A DNA stretch of 64,000 nucleotides from the NCBI RefSeq assembly GCF_900185645.1, contig NZ_FYAM01000027.1, positions 62,001 through 126,000 of the forward strand, in the 5' to 3' direction. Below are positions 27,771-35,931 of this stretch, one piece after another. Positions within the stretch are counted from its first letter, which is position 1. Each line of letters begins with the position of its first letter. Made by a program: the position numbers and the translations under genes. The stretch is from Clostridium sp. BSD9I1. GTDB lineage: Bacteria > Bacillota > Clostridia > Clostridiales > Clostridiaceae. Below the pieces are notes generated by a model, which was not told the DNA's origin, made no database searches, and saw nothing but the letters and a program-made list of their open reading frames with translations.

Positions 27771-29603
27771 ATGTGCGGAATAGTAGGTTATATAGGTAAA
27801 AGACAGGCGTCTTCACTTTTAGTTGAAGGGCTTTCAAAATTAGAATATAGGGGATATGATTCAGCGGGTGTTGCTATAATGGACACCGATAGTGATGATA
27901 TCAATGTAGTAAAATGCAAAGGAAGACTTGCAAATTTAGAAGCAAAGTTAAATAATACTCCATTAGACGGAACACTTGGAATTGGGCATACAAGATGGGC
28001 TACTCATGGTGAGCCATCTGACTTAAATTCTCATCCTCATAGTAATTCAGATGAGACTATAAGTGTTGTTCACAATGGTATAATTGAAAATTATATAAAT
28101 TTAAGAGAATGGTTAACTTCTAAGGGATATAAGTTCTTATCTGAAACAGATACGGAAGTTATACCTCATTTAGTAGATTACTACTATAAAGGGGACTTAT
28201 TAGATGCAGTTATGAAGGCAGTTTCTAAAATGGAAGGAAGCTATGCTATAGGTGTTGTATGTAGTAAAGAACCTGATAAGCTTGTAGCAGTAAGAAAAGA
28301 CAGCCCACTTATTGTAGGACTTGGAAAAGATGAGTGCTTTATTGCTTCTGATATACCAGCAGTATTAAATCATACAAGAGATATTTATCTTTTAAATGAT
28401 AAAGAATTTGTTTTAATGACAAGAGATGGCATAAAGCTATTTACAGAAGACAAGGAAGAAATAAAAAAGGATATATATCATGTAACATGGAATGCTGATG
28501 CTGCTGAAAAGGGCGGATATGAAGATTTCATGCTAAAGGAAATTCATGAGCAACCAAAGGTTATAAAGGATACTATGACATCAAGAGTTATGCCTGGAAA
28601 ACCAATTACCCTTGATGATATAACGATAACTCATGATCAGATAGAAAATATATCAAAGATTTATATAGTAGCATGCGGAACTGCTTATCATGCAGGAGTA
28701 GTTGGAAAATATGTTATAGAAAAGTTAGCAAGAATACCAGTTGAAATAGATATAGCTTCAGAATTTAGATATAGAAATCCTATCATAGATGAAAAGACAT
28801 TAATGATAGTTATAAGCCAATCTGGTGAAACAGCAGATACTTTAGCAGCATTAAGAGAAGCTAGAATTCGCGGAGCAAGAGTTATTGCTGTAACTAATGT
28901 AGTAGGAAGTTCAGTTTCAAGAGAAGCAGATGATGTATTATATACTTGGGCAGGACCAGAAATTGCAGTTGCATCAACAAAGGCTTATGAAACTCAGCTT
29001 ATAGCTATGTATATAATTGCTTTATACTTTGCTCAGCATAAGAAAACTTTAAGTGAAGAAGAGTTAGAAAGCTTAAAGGAAGAAATGCTTACACTACCTG
29101 AAAAAGCAGAAGAGTGCTTAAAGCATAAAGAAGTAATACAAAAATTTGCAGCAAAGACATACATGCATAAAGATATGTTCTTCTTAGGAAGAGGGCTTGA
29201 CTATGCGGTAGCTATGGAAGGATCCTTAAAGCTTAAGGAAATATCCTATATACACTCAGAAGCATATGCAGGTGGAGAATTAAAGCACGGTCCAATAGCT
29301 TTAATAGAAGATGGAACTATAGTTGTTGCACTAGCAACTCAAGATGATTTATTTGATAAGATGGTAAGCAACGTAAAGGAAGTTAAAACAAGAGGAGCGA
29401 GTGTCCTTGGAGTAGCATTCGAAGGAAATGAAAGTATAGAAAAAACAGTGGATTCAGCAATTTATTTACCAAGAATAAATCCATTATTTGCGCCATTACT
29501 TTCAGTAATACCTCTTCAATTATTCTCTTATTACTCAGCAGTACAAAAGGGATGCGACGTTGATAAGCCAAGAAATTTAGCAAAATCAGTTACAGTAGAA
29601 TAG
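27771..29603 (+). CDS. glmS: Glutamine-fructose-6-phosphate aminotransferase (isomerizing)
   Basis: This 610-aa enzyme makes glucosamine-6-phosphate. The N-terminal glutaminase domain starts MCGIVGYIG, with Cys the nucleophile after Met removal, and has HTRWATHGEPS. Two SIS isomerase domains follow (ISQSGETADTLAALREA, RGLDYAVAMEGSLKLKEISY). The C-terminus DKPRNLAKSVTVE is the conserved block whose coding DNA is the Tn7 attachment-site recognition sequence. A Tn7-like element is inserted 25 bp past the stop codon, leaving the gene intact. Confidence 0.97.
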   Translation: MCGIVGYIGKRQASSLLVEGLSKLEYRGYDSAGVAIMDTDSDDINVVKCKGRLANLEAKLNNTPLDGTLGIGHTRWATHGEPSDLNSHPHSNSDETISVVHNGIIENYINLREWLTSKGYKFLSETDTEVIPHLVDYYYKGDLLDAVMKAVSKMEGSYAIGVVCSKEPDKLVAVRKDSPLIVGLGKDECFIASDIPAVLNHTRDIYLLNDKEFVLMTRDGIKLFTEDKEEIKKDIYHVTWNADAAEKGGYEDFMLKEIHEQPKVIKDTMTSRVMPGKPITLDDITITHDQIENISKIYIVACGTAYHAGVVGKYVIEKLARIPVEIDIASEFRYRNPIIDEKTLMIVISQSGETADTLAALREARIRGARVIAVTNVVGSSVSREADDVLYTWAGPEIAVASTKAYETQLIAMYIIALYFAQHKKTLSEEELESLKEEMLTLPEKAEECLKHKEVIQKFAAKTYMHKDMFFLGRGLDYAVAMEGSLKLKEISYIHSEAYAGGELKHGPIALIEDGTIVVALATQDDLFDKMVSNVKEVKTRGASVLGVAFEGNESIEKTVDSAIYLPRINPLFAPLLSVIPLQLFSYYSAVQKGCDVDKPRNLAKSVTVE

Positions 29604-29623
29604 GTTTTAGATAAATATTAATA

Positions 29624-29628
29624 ATTGT
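29624..29628. repeat. Target-site duplication, glmS side
   Basis: ATTGT immediately precedes the transposon end and is repeated at 48763-48767. Tn7-family elements make 5-bp duplications. It begins 21 bp after the glmS stop. Confidence 0.9.
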
Positions 29629-29635
29629 TGTTGCA

Positions 29636-29715
29636 AAATAAAATTAACGGAAACTAAATAAAATAAATGGGAACTAAATAAAATTAACGGAAACTGAATA
29701 AAATTAACGGAAACT
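29636..29715 (+). repeat. Right-end TnsB-binding array, four 20-bp tandem repeats
   Basis: Units start at 29636, 29656, 29676 and 29696 with an exact 20-bp period. Units 1 and 3 are identical (AAATAAAATTAACGGAAACT). Unit 4 differs by one base and unit 2 by three. Four abutting sites is the architecture of the Tn7 right end, which also lies next to glmS. Confidence 0.9.
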
Positions 29716-29776
29716 GGGATTAAGAATATATATTCAGTCGATTGAATAAATATTCGGTTCTAAGTGAATAAACCGT

Positions 29777-29830
29777 AAGAGTGCAAGATGAAGATTATTA
29801 TAATCTTCATCTTGCACTCTTTTATTTTTA
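29777..29830 (+). terminator. Long perfect terminator inside the transposon right end
   Basis: A 21-bp perfect stem (29777-29797 with 29801-29821) has a 3-nt loop and is followed by a T-rich tract (TTTTATTTTT). It can end glmS read-through before it enters the element, replacing the glmS terminator that the insertion displaced to 48778. Confidence 0.9.
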
Positions 29831-29927
29831 TTAAAAAGCAGGGTGCTCTATGGAGTTTAATTAAAAGGATTCAAGGAATTTCTATCAAATTAAATGTATA
29901 GAATATAAAAATGAATAAAGGAGTGAT

Positions 29928-30317
29928 TTGAAGAATATGAATTTGATATTGAATAAACTAACGGTGTTTGGTGCGGAAGAGGATGTAAGTGAAGTTATGA
30001 ATTTTATAAAAGTAGAAAAGAGCGAACAAAACCCAGAAATATATGGGGTTGGTAGTATTGATTTTAATAAAATTGCTCACAAGTCGCAATGGAGAACTAA
30101 ACGAAATGCAATTAATGCAACAGACATAGGAAGTTCACATAACGAAATTTACTTTTATACAGAATGTACTACTGCTGTGATGCTGATTAAAAGTTTATCA
30201 TCGACTTTTTCCAAAGTAGTTTTTGATTATCTATATAATAGTGAAGAGCTTGATACAACAATTAGAATAAGGATTGCTAATGGTAAACTATCGGAATTTG
30301 AACTATGTGAAGATTAA
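29928..30317 (+). CDS. Api92-like small protein (ferredoxin-like fold)
   Basis: This protein of about 129 aa resembles phage/plasmid Api92-like proteins: NKLTVFGAEEDVSEVMNFI at the N-terminus, SIDFNKIAH, then WRTKRNAINA and a C-terminal beta-rich half (TTAVMLIKSLSSTF). The family's role is not settled. It starts at TTG 29928 close behind AAAGGAG, or at ATG 29937. It is the first gene inside the right end and is probably cargo rather than transposition machinery. Confidence 0.6.
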   Translation: MKNMNLILNKLTVFGAEEDVSEVMNFIKVEKSEQNPEIYGVGSIDFNKIAHKSQWRTKRNAINATDIGSSHNEIYFYTECTTAVMLIKSLSSTFSKVVFDYLYNSEELDTTIRIRIANGKLSEFELCED

Positions 30318-30338
30318 GAGTAAAGGAGAAAAAATGAA

Positions 30339-30440
30339 GTGGAGAAAGAAGCATTTGTTTTAGGCAAATACTTCTTTTATACTAACAATGAGGCAGATGT
30401 TATAGAACGCTTATTTTATGAAAAATTAGGCTATGTTTAA
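30339..30440 (+). CDS. Hypothetical 33-aa peptide
   Basis: A GTG start at 30339 lies 11 nt after AAGGAG and encodes 33 residues beginning MEKEAFVLGKYFFYTNNEAD and ending EKLGYV. It starts 21 bp after the Api92-like gene on the same strand. A small CTATGTTT/AAACATAG hairpin overlaps its stop. It may be a real small gene or a remnant of a longer protein. Confidence 0.3.
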   Translation: MEKEAFVLGKYFFYTNNEADVIERLFYEKLGYV

Positions 30441-30549
30441 ATAAACATAGGATTTTAAGTATTTATAGAATAGGATAAAACCGCACTCATTATTTTTGTC
30501 TTATGTCATCAATTGCAGATTATTACGAGAATTGATAAATAAGTTTTAG

Positions 30550-30669
30550 CTACCTCCTATCAATTTTGGACATAATTGATTCTACCAGGCCTCTGATTGT
30601 ATAAATTCCGTAAATTGTTAGTAATACCATACAAATTACTGATACTATAGGTACGATTAAATCTTTCAT
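30550..30669 (-). CDS. Small hydrophobic peptide, type I toxin-like
   Basis: The 39-aa product starts MKDLIVPIVSVICMVLLTIY, a single membrane-spanning helix, and ends with a charged tail, SIMSKIDRR. A start at 30669 (ATG) is preceded by GGAAGGAAGTG; a longer frame back to 30744 lacks such a site. Size, helix and basic tail match type I toxins of Firmicutes, though any small membrane protein could look like this. An antitoxin RNA has not been demonstrated. Confidence 0.4.
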   Translation of the reverse strand: MKDLIVPIVSVICMVLLTIYGIYTIRGLVESIMSKIDRR

Positions 30670-30803
30670 TTGTTCACTTCCTTCCATTAGGTAATGTTTA
30701 AATAAGTCAAAGTATTTAGAGACTATGCATCTGACATAATACATATTGCCAATAAGGAGTTCAAATATAAAACCACATCTCCTTTTTTAGAAAAAGTGTC
30801 AAT

Positions 30804-30862
30804 AAAAAAAGTTGGTGTAAACTGTAGTCAATGATTAATTTGACTAACACTACACCAACTTT
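30804..30862 (-). terminator. Minus-strand terminator after 24-aa ORF
   Basis: Read on the minus strand, AAAGTTGGTGTA pairs with TACACCAACTTT, extended by GTTAGTCAA/TTGACTAC-like internal pairing, and is followed by TTTTTT. The stop codon of the 24-aa ORF lies in its 5' arm. Confidence 0.65.
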
Positions 30863-30924
30863 AAATAAAGATGAAATTTTTTATATTTATGTTTTTCTTG
30901 AATAAATTTTTTGTACAGATACAT
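30850..30924 (-). CDS. Hypothetical 24-aa basic peptide
   Basis: On the minus strand, ATG at 30924 follows GGAGGAG with 6-nt spacing and encodes 24 residues rich in Lys and aromatic residues (MYLYKKFIQEKHKYKKF...), ending in the 5' arm of a strong terminator. A TATAAT box lies about 40 nt upstream of the start, near 30965. Ribosome binding site, frame and terminator form a coherent tiny transcription unit. It could be a functional peptide or just the translated part of a small RNA. Confidence 0.35.
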   Translation of the reverse strand: MYLYKKFIQEKHKYKKFHLYLKLV

Positions 30925-31111
30925 AAGAACTCCTCCAATTAAATTTTAGTATATTAGCTTATATTATATCCTCAATTCACAGTAGTTATACAAAGATTGA
31001 TAAAATTTAAAAAATAATTAGTGCATATACCAAGATATACCACGAATTAAGTTTATAAACCCTGGGAAAATAATCTTATCATACTAACTTATAGGGTAAG
31101 AGGTAATATGT

Positions 31112-32659
31112 ATGTTGAGATTTTTTCCTATGCCATATCCAGATGAAAGTATATACAGTGTATTTGTACGATATGATAAAATGACAGGAAACAATAATTA
31201 TTTTATAACAATTAAAGAGTTAATGGGAGATATGTATGCGACAGTGACATATACTTTAGCAAATAGATTAGATTTTCTATGTAGTGAACTTCCAAAGTGT
31301 GCAGAATATACACCTGAACTCTTTATTGAAAATAATATGATATTGCCTTTTTATAAACCATTTATACCTTTAAATAGGTATGAAAAGGCTATTAAAAATA
31401 TTAAACAAGGACAGTTAACATCTGTTAAATCAAGCTTAGGAATGACAGCAGGTTCTATATTTAAAACTATAGGAATTAATTATTGTCCACAATGTATTGC
31501 TCATGATAGAAAAACATATGGAGAAGCATATTTACATAGGATACATCAATTAGAAGGAAATTTTATTTGTGTTAAGCATAAATGTCTATTGGAAACATTT
31601 GAACCAGAGATTACTTCAACAAATACAGTTTTTCAGGATATTGAAAAACTAACTCTTAATTTTTCTAATGAAAATATTAAAAATGGGATAAAGAATGAAG
31701 TTTTCCTTCTTTCATCAGATATTGAATTCTTATTTAACAATATTAGTATATTTCCTGATATTGATATGATAAGAAATAAATATACCTGTATGTTATATGA
31801 TAAAGGGTATAGTTCAGCATCTGGGTTAATAAATCAAGTTAAGTTACATGAAGAGTTTTTAAGGTATTATTCTACTGGATTTTTAATAAAATTACAATCT
31901 AATATAAGAATAGAAGATGAAAATAGTTGGATTAGAATAATTACCAGAAAAAAGCAGAAGACAGTACATCCAATTAGGCACTTAATATTTATTAGATTTT
32001 TATTTGGAAGCTTAAATAACTTCTTGGAGTATAGCAAGATAACTATACCTAAGCCTACGTTAAAGAAATTAGAAGTTAGCAATAAAAGCAATTGTTATAG
32101 AGCCTACTTAGAAGTTCCATATAAAAAGGCTATTACTGAGCTAATCAAAAATGAGCCGCACTTGTCACGGAGGCAAATTAAACAACGTTTAAGCAATCAG
32201 TACAGGTGGCTATATACGCATGAACGAGATTGGTTAGAGAAGATTTTACCTGATGCCAAGAAACATAAAGAGTTTTACAAAAATGATAGAGTAGACTGGA
32301 AACAAAGAGATATAGAAATGTACAATAAAATTAAGATAGCTATTTATAAGATACTAAATGATACTAAAGTTAATAGGGTAACTGTGACATATATTGCACA
32401 GATTATTGGATATAAGGCATTAGGCAGAAATTTAGAAAAGCTACCCAAAAGCAATAAACTAATAGAAGAAAATATAGAGAAATTAGACGACTTTCATAGA
32501 AGAAAGATTAAGAATATAATAAAACAATTAGTTGCAGAAGATAATGATTTAAAAAGATATGTGATATTGGCTAAAGCTTGTATACCGAGAAAATATTATA
32601 ATTGTTACGATTATTATATAGAATCAACTATTGAAGAAGAAACAAAAAATAAAGAATAA
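31112..32659 (+). CDS. TnsD/TniQ-family target selector, second copy
   Basis: This 515-aa protein starts MLRFFPMPYPDESIYSVF, the TniQ N-terminus. It has a zinc motif NYCPQC with ...FICVKHKCLL, THE conserved VHPIRHLIFIRFL helix and a C-terminal TnsD region (YRWLYTHERDWL, DRVDWKQRDIEM). Length and architecture match E. coli Tn7 TnsD (508 aa) better than the longer tnsD in this element does. It is transcribed alone, upstream of tnsA, with its own terminator. It may be the glmS homing protein or may direct a different target. Confidence 0.85.
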   Translation: MLRFFPMPYPDESIYSVFVRYDKMTGNNNYFITIKELMGDMYATVTYTLANRLDFLCSELPKCAEYTPELFIENNMILPFYKPFIPLNRYEKAIKNIKQGQLTSVKSSLGMTAGSIFKTIGINYCPQCIAHDRKTYGEAYLHRIHQLEGNFICVKHKCLLETFEPEITSTNTVFQDIEKLTLNFSNENIKNGIKNEVFLLSSDIEFLFNNISIFPDIDMIRNKYTCMLYDKGYSSASGLINQVKLHEEFLRYYSTGFLIKLQSNIRIEDENSWIRIITRKKQKTVHPIRHLIFIRFLFGSLNNFLEYSKITIPKPTLKKLEVSNKSNCYRAYLEVPYKKAITELIKNEPHLSRRQIKQRLSNQYRWLYTHERDWLEKILPDAKKHKEFYKNDRVDWKQRDIEMYNKIKIAIYKILNDTKVNRVTVTYIAQIIGYKALGRNLEKLPKSNKLIEENIEKLDDFHRRKIKNIIKQLVAEDNDLKRYVILAKACIPRKYYNCYDYYIESTIEEETKNKE

Positions 32660-32671
32660 AGAAATAATAAG

Positions 32672-32705
32672 AAGTTCCTCAGCTCAATGAGGAGCTTTTT
32701 TATTA
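32672..32705 (+). terminator. Terminator after the first tniQ/tnsD gene
   Basis: AAGTTCCTCA pairs with TGAGGAGCTT (one G-U) around GCTCAA and is followed by a T-tract. It separates this target-selector gene from tnsABCD. Confidence 0.8.
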
Positions 32706-32905
32706 AAAAAATCTATAAAAATTATAACTAATAAAGTAAAGAGCTTTGACTATAAACAACAAATTTTAACAAAATTACATTGACTATAATTTATGAAATA
32801 TAAGGAAAATAAAGATAATATAGCAATAAATGAAATAAAATGTATAAAATAATTTAAGGCGGAAACAATAGGCTATATAGATTGTTTGGATAAGGGAGGC
32901 TGTAT

Positions 32906-33751
32906 ATGTCAAAACGTAAAAGAGATTTTAATGATGTAATTATTGAAAATAGGATAAAAGAAGGTAGGGGGAAGGGAGAGGGAAAGGAGTATAAACCATG
33001 GATTACTGTTAGAGATATACCATCTAAAGGAATTAGTTCAGAAATTTTAGGGTGGAAGACAAATAGGATACATCATTTACTATCAAAATTAGAATCTAAA
33101 TATTTTTTTGTTTTAGAGTGGTCTCCTATAGTAACTGATATAAGAGAACAATTCCCTTTACTTAATGAAAATGGAAGTTCCAATGAAACATTAAGAATTG
33201 CAGAAGATATAGGAGTTAAACATCCAACTATACCAATAACAGGGACTAATAATATTTTGACAACGGATTTTGTTATAACACTAAATATAAAAAATGAAAT
33301 TATAACAGTAGCAAGAACAATAAAATACGAAAAAGATTTGTCTGATATAAGAACTCTTGAAAAATTAGAAATAGAAAGATTGTATTGGGAGAGACGAAAT
33401 GTTGACTGGAAGATAGTAACAGATAAAGATGTGAATGGAATACTATCATACAATGTGGAGTTAATTCATAATTATCTAAACTTAAATGGATTAAATTTAG
33501 ATAATACTAAAATTTTATTTATTGAGAACAGCCTAAGAGATGAATTATCTAATAATACAATAGGTTTTGCAAATTTATCACAAAAGGTTGATAAAGTAAT
33601 AGGAGAAAAGCCAGGGACTTCATTAGCTATAATTAAACATCTAATAGCTAATAAAATTTGGGAATTAGATATGAATGAAAAAATTAACACAGAGCTTCCT
33701 ATAAAAATTGTTCGATTTAATGAGTTTCTAAAGAAGAAGGGTGTGATTTAA
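32906..33751 (+). CDS. tnsA: Tn7-like transposase subunit TnsA (endonuclease)
   Basis: This 281-aa restriction-enzyme-like nuclease cleaves the 5' ends of the transposon, enabling cut-and-paste movement with TnsB. The N-terminal catalytic half includes HHLLSKLESKYFFVLEWSP, VTDIREQFPL, LTTDFVITL (catalytic Asp) and RTIKYEKDL (catalytic Lys; Thr stands where Tn7 has Gln). The C-terminal half has a winged-helix-like region. The start is ATG 32906 after GGGAGG. Its stop is separated from the likely tnsB start by one base. Confidence 0.93.
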   Translation: MSKRKRDFNDVIIENRIKEGRGKGEGKEYKPWITVRDIPSKGISSEILGWKTNRIHHLLSKLESKYFFVLEWSPIVTDIREQFPLLNENGSSNETLRIAEDIGVKHPTIPITGTNNILTTDFVITLNIKNEIITVARTIKYEKDLSDIRTLEKLEIERLYWERRNVDWKIVTDKDVNGILSYNVELIHNYLNLNGLNLDNTKILFIENSLRDELSNNTIGFANLSQKVDKVIGEKPGTSLAIIKHLIANKIWELDMNEKINTELPIKIVRFNEFLKKKGVI

Positions 33752-33752
33752 T

Positions 33753-35927
33753 ATTATTACGATTAATTCCGTCATTAAATATAATGATGAAAACTATAGT
33801 GATACTATATTAAAAAGAGTTTTGTGGATAAGTAGAGAAACTGATACTGTTATTCTGTATAGATTAAATAAGAAGGGAGAATTACCAATCTGTGAAAAAC
33901 TTAGCTACATTGAGGAATTATTATCTTCATCACAAATAATAGAAGTAGAGTACAATTCCATGAAAAGAATTAATTATAAGAATATAAGCGAAAGTAGTAT
34001 CCAAATCTTAGAGAAAAGATGGAATATAATAAAAGATATAGTGTTATGTGAGCCAGATATTTATTTTGGTGAGGAAAGGGGGAGTTTGATTAATAAAGTA
34101 ATAATTGAGTATGGTTGTGCAAAAAAGACTGTATATGAATACCTAAGACTATATTGGGAAAATGGAAAAATGAAATATGCACTATTACCTAATATATATA
34201 AACGTGGTGGAAAGGGAAAAGATAAAATCCCAGGAGATAAAAAAAGAGGAAGACCTCTAAAATATACAATTGTTACTCAAGTTACTGAGAATTATGATAA
34301 TCTAAATAATTCAATAACACAATCAGGAATAAATATCACAGATGAAATAAAACAGAAAATTGAAAAAGGGTTTAAAAAGTTTTATGCTAATCAAAATAAA
34401 ATAACATATGTACAAGCTTATCAAAAGACACTTGAAAGATATTTTGTTAGGGGATATTATACAAACGAAAATGGAGATAAAATACCCATCATAGATATGG
34501 ATAATATCCCTTCTATAACTCAATTTAAGTATTGGGGAAATAAGTTATTCACTTTAAAGGAGTTAAATATTTTAAGAGAAGGTGAACGGAAAAATGAATT
34601 ACAAAAGAGGGCTGTATTAGGAGAAACAACCATAGAGTCGTTTGCTCCAGGGAGAAGATTTCAGATTGACGCTACTATTGCAGATATATATTTGGTAAGC
34701 AGATTAAATTCTAATTATATAATTGGCAGGCCAGTTGTATATATGGTGATTGATGTTTTTTCAAGAATGATTGTTGGTTTTTATGTTGGGGTTGAAGGTC
34801 CAAGTTGGATGGGGGCTATGATGGCTCTTTATAATACAACAAGAAATAAAGTTGAACTTTGTAAAGAATTTGGAGTAAACATCCAGGAAGAAGCGTGGGA
34901 GTGTAGTTATCTTCCAGACTCATTAACTGTAGATAGAGGGGAAATGGAAAGTAAAAAGCCCCTAAACTTAGTTCAGAACTTAGGAGTGAGAATTGATATT
35001 CTTCCACCATACCGGGCTGATTGGAAAGGCATAGTAGAGCAAAACTTTAGGCGAATTAATAATAAGACACTTCATTGGCTTGAAGGAACAGTTAAAAGTG
35101 AGTTCAGAATTAGAGGAGAAAAGGATTATAGATTAGGTGCATCACTTAATTTAGAAGAATTCACGAAGATTATTATTTACAGTATATTGTATTTTAATAA
35201 TAGGTATATGGATTACTACAATAGAGATGAACAAATGATTCGTGACAACGTAAATTCTACACCTAAAAACCTATGGAAATGGGGGATACAAAACAGAAGT
35301 GGTTTATTGAAAAGTTATCCAGAGGATATAATAAAATTTAACCTAATGCCATCAACAAGTTGCTCTATTAGTTATAAAGGATTGATGTTTCAAAAGAGAA
35401 AATATAGTAGTAGTGAGGCTGTAAGTTCAGGAATTTTTGAGCGTGCAAAACAGAAAGGAAGAATAAAAGTAAAAATATCCTATGATCCAAGAAATATGGA
35501 TTATATTTATGTACATACAAATGATGGATTTACTAAATATAATTTAGTTGATAACAGTAAAAAGTTTTTATATTATGAAGAGATTGCTTGTATTAACGAA
35601 ATTGAAGAACAAGAAAAAGAATATTATAAAAAAATTGATATACAAAATACTGCTGAGTTAAATGAAAGTATTGATATAATAGCAAAACAAGCTAAAGATA
35701 GATTTGAGGACGCAAAAGAATCTAAAAGCAAAAGAATTAAAAATATAAACATTAATAGAAAAATGGAAAAAGAATTAAATAGAGATGAAGAAGCGTGGGA
35801 ATTAGAAAAGAAGGAGAGTAATGTGGCAAAAGTAATTAGTATTAATGATGATATAGATGAAGACGAATATGTACCAGCACCTCAATATTCAAATCTATTA
35901 AAGTTTGATTTAGATAAGGAGAAATAG
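33753..35927 (+). CDS. tnsB: Tn7-like transposase TnsB (DDE), non-standard start
   Basis: This DDE transposase, about 724 aa, breaks and joins the 3' ends. The RNase H core has DATIADIYLV, a second Asp in TVDRGEM and Glu in GIVEQNFRRI; HTH-like and C-terminal coiled regions flank it. The first TTG is at 33822, but the frame continues upstream through TINSVIKYNDENYSDTILKR, which aligns with the Tn7 TnsB N-terminus (INEVVLFDND). That stretch has no ATG, GTG or TTG. Initiation at ATT 33753 or 33756, or a +1 frameshift from the tnsA end, is required for the full protein. Confidence 0.92.
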   Translation: MITINSVIKYNDENYSDTILKRVLWISRETDTVILYRLNKKGELPICEKLSYIEELLSSSQIIEVEYNSMKRINYKNISESSIQILEKRWNIIKDIVLCEPDIYFGEERGSLINKVIIEYGCAKKTVYEYLRLYWENGKMKYALLPNIYKRGGKGKDKIPGDKKRGRPLKYTIVTQVTENYDNLNNSITQSGINITDEIKQKIEKGFKKFYANQNKITYVQAYQKTLERYFVRGYYTNENGDKIPIIDMDNIPSITQFKYWGNKLFTLKELNILREGERKNELQKRAVLGETTIESFAPGRRFQIDATIADIYLVSRLNSNYIIGRPVVYMVIDVFSRMIVGFYVGVEGPSWMGAMMALYNTTRNKVELCKEFGVNIQEEAWECSYLPDSLTVDRGEMESKKPLNLVQNLGVRIDILPPYRADWKGIVEQNFRRINNKTLHWLEGTVKSEFRIRGEKDYRLGASLNLEEFTKIIIYSILYFNNRYMDYYNRDEQMIRDNVNSTPKNLWKWGIQNRSGLLKSYPEDIIKFNLMPSTSCSISYKGLMFQKRKYSSSEAVSSGIFERAKQKGRIKVKISYDPRNMDYIYVHTNDGFTKYNLVDNSKKFLYYEEIACINEIEEQEKEYYKKIDIQNTAELNESIDIIAKQAKDRFEDAKESKSKRIKNININRKMEKELNRDEEAWELEKKESNVAKVISINDDIDEDEYVPAPQYSNLLKFDLDKEK

Positions 35928-35931
35928 GAGA

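Noticed and set aside
27771-29603. Duplicate glmS gene
   Set aside because: The two glmS names refer to unrelated proteins: glutamate mutase sigma subunit (1014) and glucosamine-6-phosphate synthase (27771).
29636-29715. Regular 20-bp repeats that might suggest a CRISPR array or a CRISPR-associated transposon
   Set aside because: The repeats abut without spacers and match the transposon terminal repeat, so they are TnsB sites. No Cas gene or repeat-spacer array is visible in the element.
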